Shown: positions 7,038 to 13,331 of the stretch, piece by piece
How positions within the stretch are numbered: the first letter of the stretch is position 1
Layout of the letters: each line of letters begins with the position of its first letter
Notes under the pieces: model-generated
The model's database searches: none
What the model saw: the letters and a program-made list of their open reading frames with translations, nothing else
What the model was told of the DNA's origin: nothing
Assembly: GCA_021803845.1 (NCBI GenBank)
Contig: JAJZLA010000003.1
Location: forward strand, 1-16,300
Origin: a bacterium
GTDB lineage: Bacteria > SZUA-79 > Acidulodesulfobacterales > Acidulodesulfobacteraceae
Reading direction: 5' to 3'
DNA: 16,300 nt
Made by a program: the position numbers and the translations under genes

Positions 7038-7105
7038 TAAAAAAAATTAATCGATACCTAAGCTGAATAAAAAATATACGCTATAAAACAGACATAATAC
7101 TTTTA

Positions 7106-8050
7106 ATGTTTAATTTAAAATATAAAGACGATTTATTTAAATTCATCCTATCGGTGTTTGTTTTTGCCGTCGTAGTAATTTTTTTAATTGCAGTTATAGT
7201 TATAATATACTATAGCTATCCTTCCATAAGCAGATACGGCATCACTTTTTTATGGAAAAAAGAATGGAATCCTCCGGCGGAAATATTCGGCGCTTTAACT
7301 TTCCTTGCCGGTACTTTTTTAGTTACGTTTCTCGCTCTAATTTTTGCAGTTCCATTAAGCTTAGGTACCGGAATTTTTTTACAGGAATACTGCCCTCTTT
7401 TTTTAAAAGGAATTTTTACGGTAATCATTGAAATGCTCGCAGGCATACCAAGCGTAGTTTTCGGCGTTTGGGGCGTACTGACCGTAGTCCCATGGATAAG
7501 GGAATCCGTCGAACCTTTTTTTAGCAGGCATTTTTCGGGAGTGCCTTTTTTAAAAGTTGAAGAAAATATAGGCTACGGCGTTCTTGCGGCCAGTATAATC
7601 GTGGCATTTATGATATTGCCGATAATAGCTTCTATTACTAAGGACTCGCTGTCTTCCGTACCCAAGCTGGCTAAAGACGGAGCGCTGGCAATGGGAGCTA
7701 CAAAATTGGACGTAATAAAAGACGTTTCTATGCCATATGCTCTTAACGGAATATACGGAGGAATAATTTTAGGATTTGGAAGAGCTATAGGCGAAACTAT
7801 AGCTACCGTGCTTTTAATAGGTAATCAGGCAATTATCCCAAAATCTTTATTCAGCGTCGGATATACGATATCTTCAATGCTTGCTAATACTTTTACTTTT
7901 GCGGTTATCAGTCCTATATATGCGTCTGCGGAAGTCGAGCTGGCGCTTATTCTTTTGCTGATAAGCCTTATAGTTAATATCGTAGGAAGAAATATTTTGA
8001 ACCGAGTCATAGGCGGAAGATTCAGCAGATCTCAGTTTGGCGGCGGTTGA
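7106..8050 (+). CDS. pstC: Phosphate ABC transporter permease PstC
   Basis: This inner-membrane channel subunit pairs with PstA and receives phosphate from PstS. It has 314 residues with about six hydrophobic segments, the first at about residues 15-36. The cytoplasmic EAA-type loop (DGALAMGATKLDVIKDVSMP, about 191-210) contacts PstB. It is followed by the conserved GFGRAIGETIA, where Arg226 and Glu230 match residues known from E. coli PstC to be needed for transport. The start at 7106 is the only reasonable one in frame, yet there is no Shine-Dalgarno sequence before it. Translation may thus be weak or rely on the AT-rich leader. It follows pstS after 208 bp, which hold a hairpin and a probable extra promoter, and lies 89 bp before pstA. 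Confidence 0.95.
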   Translation: MFNLKYKDDLFKFILSVFVFAVVVIFLIAVIVIIYYSYPSISRYGITFLWKKEWNPPAEIFGALTFLAGTFLVTFLALIFAVPLSLGTGIFLQEYCPLFLKGIFTVIIEMLAGIPSVVFGVWGVLTVVPWIRESVEPFFSRHFSGVPFLKVEENIGYGVLAASIIVAFMILPIIASITKDSLSSVPKLAKDGALAMGATKLDVIKDVSMPYALNGIYGGIILGFGRAIGETIATVLLIGNQAIIPKSLFSVGYTISSMLANTFTFAVISPIYASAEVELALILLLISLIVNIVGRNILNRVIGGRFSRSQFGGG

Positions 8051-8139
8051 TGAAATATAAACAATTAAAATAGAAATAATAGCGGTAATAATAATAACTC
8101 ATTTATAGACTATAAATAAAACAATATATAACATAAAAA

Positions 8140-9051
8140 ATGGAAAATCAACAATACGATCAATCCTTTCCCGTTGATAAAGGTTATCTTATAAGAAAAA
8201 AAATATATAATAACCTTGCATTTCTGTTTGCGATAGGAGCTTTTCTAATTGGAGCATTCCCAGTTTTTCATATTATTTATAAAGCTATTGCTATAGGATA
8301 CAAATATCTTAACTGGAATTTTATATCTACTTTGCCGACAGGTTTTCCTATAGGCGCGGAGGGCGGCATATTAAACGCCATTATAGGCGACGTATATCTT
8401 GTCGTTATAGCGTCGGTCTTAGCAATTCCTCTGGGCATCGGGACGGGTTTATATTTATCGCTTTTCGGTAAAAAAAGAACGAACTATTTTTTAAGGCTTT
8501 TAAACGAGCTTATGATAGGAATACCGTCTATAGTATGGGGTATCGTGGGATTTTATATATTTTCCACTAATGCAGGATTTGGTTTCCATTTAGGATTTTC
8601 TGCCCTTGCAGGAGGTTTGACTTTAGGATTTATAATGACGCCGATAGTAGTATTGCTTACGGAGCAGGCAGTTAATCAGATTCCTGCAAGTTACATAGAA
8701 GGAGCGCTTGCGTTGGGAGCTACTAAATTTCAGGCTACAAAATCGGTCATATTAAAGGCGGCTCTTGGCGGTATATTTATCGGGATACTGCTAGGGGTAA
8801 TGAATATTATCGGTCAGACTGCACCGCTTTTGTTTACTAATTACTATAACACCGGTTTGCCGACCGGAGTTATAGGTCCCGGAGGTGCGGTGGGAGATAT
8901 GGCTATGCTCATTTTTATATATATTCACGAACCTTCCAGAATATTGCATTATAAAGCAGAAGCGGCTTCGGTCGTTTTATTGCTGTTTATATTTTTATTA
9001 GACCTTGGATTAAGGCTGATAAACTATTTAGTTAAAAAATTTATTCTATAA
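8140..9051 (+). CDS. pstA: Phosphate ABC transporter permease PstA, with altered conserved motif
   Basis: This is the second permease subunit of the phosphate importer: 303 residues, about six membrane segments, and an EAA loop (EGALALGATKFQATKSVILK, about 187-206). Family members usually carry ARAxGETAPL after this loop. Here the sequence is MNIIGQTAPL, so the conserved Arg is Asn222 and the conserved Glu is Gln226, while TAPLLFT is intact. The bases are unambiguous and the frame is open throughout, so this is not a sequencing frameshift. Like pstC, it has no visible Shine-Dalgarno sequence before its ATG. Its place between pstC and pstB supports the assignment. Transport may still work, but the charged residues once shown to matter in E. 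coli are missing in this subunit. Confidence 0.93.
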   Translation: MENQQYDQSFPVDKGYLIRKKIYNNLAFLFAIGAFLIGAFPVFHIIYKAIAIGYKYLNWNFISTLPTGFPIGAEGGILNAIIGDVYLVVIASVLAIPLGIGTGLYLSLFGKKRTNYFLRLLNELMIGIPSIVWGIVGFYIFSTNAGFGFHLGFSALAGGLTLGFIMTPIVVLLTEQAVNQIPASYIEGALALGATKFQATKSVILKAALGGIFIGILLGVMNIIGQTAPLLFTNYYNTGLPTGVIGPGGAVGDMAMLIFIYIHEPSRILHYKAEAASVVLLLFIFLLDLGLRLINYLVKKFIL

Positions 9052-9076
9052 AAAACAAAAAAGGAATTGTAATTTT

Positions 9077-9883
9077 ATGCCAAATGAGAACAACGACTTA
9101 AAACCGATAAAATCGGCCGAAAGTAATATTGATAATATAATAGTAAACGTAAAGAATTTAAATTTTTATTATGGGAAATATCATCTGCTAAAATCGATAA
9201 ATCTTTATTTTAAAAAAAATTCGGTGTGCACGCTTTTAGGGCCTTCAGGATGCGGCAAATCGACTTTTTTAAGAACTATTAATAGAATGAACGATTATAC
9301 CGAGGGCGCAAAGCTTACCGGCGAAGTTTTGATAGACGGAAAAAATATATACGATAAGTCGGTTGACGTAGTAGAGTTAAGGCGCAATATAGGCATGGTA
9401 TTTCAAAATCCTAACCCGTTTCCTAAATCTATATTTGAAAACGTCGCTTTCGGATTAAAAATTCATGGCATAAAAAATAAGGATTTTATTGTTGAAAGGG
9501 TAGAAAAGTGCCTTAAATATGCAGGTCTTTACGATGAAGTCAAAGATAAACTAAATAAATCCGCTTTATCTCTTTCTGGAGGACAGCAGCAGAGATTATG
9601 CATAGCAAGGGCGATAGCAACCAATCCCTCAATATTATTAATGGACGAACCGACGGCATACCTTGACCCTGTTTCAACCAGCATTATACTTGATTTAATT
9701 AATTCTTTTAAGAAATATTATACTATTATAGTCGTCAGCCACAACGTTCAACAGTCCGGCAGAATTTCGGACTACAGCGGTTTTTTTTTAGACGGAGAGC
9801 TTATTGAATTCGACGAATCGGGAAATTTTTTTACCAGGCCTAAAGACAAAAGAACGGAAAACTTTATAACAAGCAGATATTAA
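9077..9883 (+). CDS. pstB: Phosphate ABC transporter ATP-binding protein PstB
   Basis: This cytoplasmic ATPase drives phosphate import through PstC/PstA. All ABC motifs are in place in 268 residues: Walker A GPSGCGKST (55-63), Q-loop Gln110 (MVFQNPNPFP, typical of PstB), signature LSGGQQQR (166-173), Walker B ILLMDEP (186-192) and switch His222. PstB-specific context is clear (FLRTINRMND after Walker A). The D-loop reads TAYLDP where most PstB proteins have SALDP, a mild variation. AAGGA at 9061-9065 lies 11 nt before the ATG, a long spacing. An N-terminal extension of about 20 residues before the first strand is polar and probably disordered. It lies 25 bp after pstA and 26 bp before phoU, hence co-transcribed. 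Confidence 0.96.
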   Translation: MPNENNDLKPIKSAESNIDNIIVNVKNLNFYYGKYHLLKSINLYFKKNSVCTLLGPSGCGKSTFLRTINRMNDYTEGAKLTGEVLIDGKNIYDKSVDVVELRRNIGMVFQNPNPFPKSIFENVAFGLKIHGIKNKDFIVERVEKCLKYAGLYDEVKDKLNKSALSLSGGQQQRLCIARAIATNPSILLMDEPTAYLDPVSTSIILDLINSFKKYYTIIVVSHNVQQSGRISDYSGFFLDGELIEFDESGNFFTRPKDKRTENFITSRY

Positions 9884-9909
9884 AAATAAATATAAAAAGA
9901 GGGATTACA

Positions 9910-10590
9910 GTGAATATTTTAGATAGTGAGTTGATGAAATTAAAACGCGGCGTCGTCGAGATGGGAGAAATAGTTGCAAGCCAGTTAAGCTGTGCAACTA
10001 AATTTTTATTTGAAAGAGATAAAAATCTTGCAGAACAGACGATTAAAAACGATTTAAAAGTTAATTCGCTTGAGGTAGGCATAAACGAGAGTTGTATAAA
10101 GATGCTTGCTCTTTATCAGCCCGAAGCTGCGGACTTAATGTTTATAACGACTACTATGAAAATAATAACCGACCTTGAAAGAATGGGTGATTTATGTGCT
10201 TCTATATGCCAAATCGGGTTAAAACTTACCGACGGGCCGTCTTTTTCGGAACAATTTAAATGCGTTTATTCATATTTTGAAGATGTTGCGGCAAGGGATG
10301 ACGAGATGCTTAAAATGGCTATTAAGATGTTTTCGGACGGGGTTAAAGAAAATTTAGGGCTTAAAGACATCATTATAAAAGACGAAAACGTTATAGACTT
10401 ACTTTCGCATAAAATAGTGGTGGACATAATTAATAATTCAATAAAAAATTTAAATACCTTAGAAAATAATATAACTTATATCTTTATAGCCCGCAAGTAC
10501 GAAAGATTTGCCGACCATGCTCAAAAAATTATGGAACTTTTGCTTTATATGGACCTTGGCAAAGATTTAAGGAATTTGCCGGAGTATTAA
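9910..10590 (+). CDS. phoU: Phosphate signalling protein PhoU
   Basis: PhoU couples the Pst transporter to the PhoR/PhoB two-component system and dampens the Pho regulon when phosphate is plentiful. The 226-residue protein has the family length and the expected two similar three-helix bundles. Each bundle holds one metal-binding E-x3-D motif: Glu90-Asp94 (ERMGD) and Glu198-Asp202 (ERFAD). The start codon is GTG, chosen because AGAGGGA at 9898-9904 lies 5 nt upstream and the N-terminus (ILDSELMKLKRGVVEMG) matches the family. It closes the pst operon. No phoB or phoR gene follows. Its stop codon interlocks with that of the converging efflux channel gene. Confidence 0.95.
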   Translation: MNILDSELMKLKRGVVEMGEIVASQLSCATKFLFERDKNLAEQTIKNDLKVNSLEVGINESCIKMLALYQPEAADLMFITTTMKIITDLERMGDLCASICQIGLKLTDGPSFSEQFKCVYSYFEDVAARDDEMLKMAIKMFSDGVKENLGLKDIIIKDENVIDLLSHKIVVDIINNSIKNLNTLENNITYIFIARKYERFADHAQKIMELLLYMDLGKDLRNLPEY

Positions 10591-12041
10591 TCTTTTAATC
10601 CCATGCCGAGAGCATTGTAAACGTTTATAACATCTTCTTTAACCAATAAATTTTGATTGATGAGGTTGTACTCTGAATTAAGCAAATTTTCTTTATAGGT
10701 AAGATAAGTTATTTTAGAAGAAATTCCCGTTTTATACTGCACTTTATAAATATTGAAAAGTTTTAAGGCATAACGGTAATTTTTTTCATAACTTTTCAAT
10801 GTTTGCATATCTTTCTGAAAATCTGCAAGGTCGCTGTCGGTTTCGCTGAATGCGTTTATTATGGTATTTCTATAGTTCAATACTGCCTGTTGATACTGCA
10901 GTTTAGACCGTTTATATATGCTGATATTCGTTTTGTAATTAAATATCGGCGCAAGAATATCCAATCCGAAATTCCAAACGCTGTTTGCATCGGCGATAAA
11001 ATTATTTAAGCTTGGGCTTGCATATCCGTAACTTCCGGTAAGGTTAAATACAGGGAAAAAATTGGCGAGGCTTTCTTTTTTGGCATAAGCATATGCAAGA
11101 ACGTTATATTCCGCTTCTTTAACATCCGGTCTTTGTGTTAAAATTTCCGACGGAATATTCGGCGGTATTAACTTAGAATAACGGTTGCCGTTAAAATTCA
11201 AAACGTTTTTTATGTTTGTCTTAACTGACAGCTTAAAATTTTCAGGGAATTTTCCTAAATAATATGCAAGCGTATTTTGCGTAATGTCTTTTTGCTTTAT
11301 AGAGTCGTTTAGGTCGGTTCTTAAAATTTCAAGGTTTGTTTTTGTATTTACTATGGGCTCTGCATTTGTAAGACCGTCTTTATACTGCACTTCATAAAGT
11401 TTTAAAATCTCTTTTTCCGCTTTATATTCTTTTTTTAAGTTAACAATGGATTCCTTTAAAGACTGGATTTGAAAATAGGCTTGTGCAACGTTGCTTATAA
11501 GGGTTAGTTTTACTACGTCGGCATCTTCCTTAGATACGGAAACGTTAGCTTTTGCCTGTTTAACCGCATTATTTACCTGGTTCCAGACGTCTAATTCATA
11601 TGAAGCGCTTAAACCTGCCTGGTTTAGGTTGTATATGACGGTAGGCGATGAACCGGAAACTGAACCGCCGGAAGATAAAGCGGTTTGATAAGACGGCATT
11701 TTATTTCTTGTTGCTTCATAGCTAAAATTAACGGTCGGAAACAGGTTAGATTCGTTTTGCGAAACATATGTTTTTGCTACCTTAATATTTTTTATAGCTA
11801 TTAGATAATTTAAATTATTTTTTAATGCCTTTGATACTATATTGTCAAGTTTATTGCTTTTAAAATTTTTCCACCAGTCGTTTTTTATTTTAAAATTTTC
11901 GTTATTTAATGCATATTTAAATTTCTTAGGGATTTTAACAGTAATTTTTTTTGGATGCGTATATAAACTGCATCCGCTAAGAAAAAACATAGACCCTAAA
12001 GCAGTAAAAAAAAATAACAGTAAAGTTTTTTTAATTTTCAT
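10587..12041 (-). CDS. TolC/NodT-type outer-membrane efflux lipoprotein
   Basis: This is the outer-membrane channel of a tripartite efflux pump. The 484-residue precursor has a lipoprotein signal with lipobox LSG-Cys24, followed by the two repeated outer-membrane-efflux-protein halves typical of the NodT/OprM group. These are long coiled helices (about 160-260 and 375-475) and beta segments (about 100-150 and 330-365). The hallmark QRPDVKEAE (about 303-311) marks the second repeat. No Shine-Dalgarno sequence is seen before the ATG. Its gene is divergent from the adaptor and permease genes, the natural partners. At its 3' end the stop codon overlaps the phoU stop by 3 bp on the opposite strand. 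Confidence 0.93.
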   Translation of the reverse strand: MKIKKTLLLFFFTALGSMFFLSGCSLYTHPKKITVKIPKKFKYALNNENFKIKNDWWKNFKSNKLDNIVSKALKNNLNYLIAIKNIKVAKTYVSQNESNLFPTVNFSYEATRNKMPSYQTALSSGGSVSGSSPTVIYNLNQAGLSASYELDVWNQVNNAVKQAKANVSVSKEDADVVKLTLISNVAQAYFQIQSLKESIVNLKKEYKAEKEILKLYEVQYKDGLTNAEPIVNTKTNLEILRTDLNDSIKQKDITQNTLAYYLGKFPENFKLSVKTNIKNVLNFNGNRYSKLIPPNIPSEILTQRPDVKEAEYNVLAYAYAKKESLANFFPVFNLTGSYGYASPSLNNFIADANSVWNFGLDILAPIFNYKTNISIYKRSKLQYQQAVLNYRNTIINAFSETDSDLADFQKDMQTLKSYEKNYRYALKLFNIYKVQYKTGISSKITYLTYKENLLNSEYNLINQNLLVKEDVINVYNALGMGLKD

Positions 12042-12087
12042 AATTTTTTATAGTTAAAGTTTGTATTTTTTTTATGTTGTTTTTTTA

Positions 12088-12116
12088 TTGACTGAATTTT
12101 AAATTTATTATATTCT
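12088..12116 (+). promoter_or_regulatory. Candidate promoter for the adaptor-permease genes
   Basis: TTGACT at 12088-12093 is followed after 17 bp by TATTCT at 12111-12116. Transcription would start near 12123, inside the region of the opposing promoter and palindrome, so both directions could share control. Confidence 0.4.
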
Positions 12117-12117
12117 A

Positions 12118-12147
12118 ATTATACTGACTATAAAGTCATATTGTCAA
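12118..12147 (-). promoter_or_regulatory. Promoter for the outer-membrane channel gene, with operator-like palindrome in its spacer
   Basis: On the minus strand, TTGACA (plus 12147-12142) and TATAAT (plus 12123-12118) are perfect consensus boxes 18 bp apart. The spacer holds TGACT-ATAA-AGTCA (12125-12138), a perfect 5-bp inverted repeat. A repressor bound there would block RNA polymerase. It would also cover the presumed start of the opposite transcript. Confidence 0.6.
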
Positions 12148-12196
12148 TTAAAAAATTTATAATTTAATAATCTATTTTAAATTTAAAGGTATCGAT

Positions 12197-13327
12197 ATGA
12201 TTAAACGTTTTATAATAGTTTTGCTTGTTTTGATAGTTATTTTCGGAGGAATATTCGGATATAAAGCTTATAAGGGCTACGAAATGGGACAGTTTATGAA
12301 AAAAAGGAAGTTTCCTCCCGTTTCGGTATCGGTAGCCGTTTCTAAAATAGGAGACTGGCAGCCTTATATACATACTATAGGAAACGTATCAGCTATAAAT
12401 TCGGTTAACGTAACGACTCAGGTTGCAGGACAGGTTAACGGCATATATTTTAAATCGGGAGAGTTTGTTCATAAAAATCAGGTTTTGGTTACTCTCGACG
12501 ATTCTCTTCAGATTGCCCAGTTAAAACAATACAAATCCCAGTTTATAGCCGATAAATTTAACTATGAGCAGTACAAAAAAGCCTATGCTCAAAATGCCGT
12601 TTCTAAAGCATCGTACATATCTATGCTCTCTACATTAAGGCAGAACGAAGCGCAAATCGCCCAGGCGGAAGTTACTATAGCCGATATGACGATAAGAGCG
12701 CCTTTTTCCGGAATAGTAGGGATTAGAAATTCAAGTTCGGTAAACCTCGGTCAGTACATAAATCCAGGTGCAAATATAATACCGCTTTATTCTATCAACC
12801 CGATTTATATAGACTTTACCATGCCGCAGAACGATTTGCACAGTTTAAAGGTAAATCAAAAAGTTAAGATTAAGTTAGATTCATATAATAAAATCTTTTA
12901 TGGCAGAATAAAAACTATAAGCATAGACGTAAATACCGTTTCACGCAATATAACCGCCAGGGTTATCGTGAACAATAAAGGAATGTATTTAAGGCCGGGA
13001 ATGTTTGTTACGGGAAGAGTTTTCCTACCCGTAATACATAACGTCGTAACGGTTCCGGCAACCGCTGTAACTTATAATCCATACGGCGATTTTGTTTACG
13101 TAGTCGTTAAGAAAAACGGCGTAAATATCGTAAAAACGGATTATGTTAAGACCGGAGAGGAAAGAAACGGAGTAGTCGTTATACTTAAAGGCTTAAAACC
13201 AGACGAAAATGTAGTTACCGCAGGACAGGTAAAACTGAGAAATGGCATACCTGTAGCCATAAAAAACAAAGGCGCGGATAATAAAGGCAAAAGTAAAATT
13301 AAAGCAATAGTAAAAGATAAAAGGTAA
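12197..13327 (+). CDS. Periplasmic adaptor (membrane-fusion) subunit of an RND efflux pump
   Basis: This HlyD/AcrA-family protein bridges the inner-membrane permease and the outer-membrane channel. It has 376 residues with an N-terminal membrane anchor or uncleaved signal (about 4-24) and no lipobox. The domains follow in order: the first lipoyl half (VTTQVAGQVNGIYFKSGEFV, about 72-91), a short helical hairpin (about 103-160), the second lipoyl half (IRAPFSGIVG, about 166-175), a beta-barrel (about 200-275) and a membrane-proximal domain (about 280-350). A Lys-rich tail ends the protein. AAAGG at 12185-12189 gives a modest ribosome binding site. The permease gene starts 4 bp after its stop, so the two are translated from one message. 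The pump substrate is not readable, and MdtA/VexC-like drug or bile-type export is a guess. Confidence 0.94.
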   Translation: MIKRFIIVLLVLIVIFGGIFGYKAYKGYEMGQFMKKRKFPPVSVSVAVSKIGDWQPYIHTIGNVSAINSVNVTTQVAGQVNGIYFKSGEFVHKNQVLVTLDDSLQIAQLKQYKSQFIADKFNYEQYKKAYAQNAVSKASYISMLSTLRQNEAQIAQAEVTIADMTIRAPFSGIVGIRNSSSVNLGQYINPGANIIPLYSINPIYIDFTMPQNDLHSLKVNQKVKIKLDSYNKIFYGRIKTISIDVNTVSRNITARVIVNNKGMYLRPGMFVTGRVFLPVIHNVVTVPATAVTYNPYGDFVYVVVKKNGVNIVKTDYVKTGEERNGVVVILKGLKPDENVVTAGQVKLRNGIPVAIKNKGADNKGKSKIKAIVKDKR

Positions 13328-13331
13328 TTAA

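Noticed and set aside
7081..7103. Weak Pho-box-like match before pstC
   Set aside because: Only a partial match to one half site; no second phased heptamer and no -10 box at the right distance.
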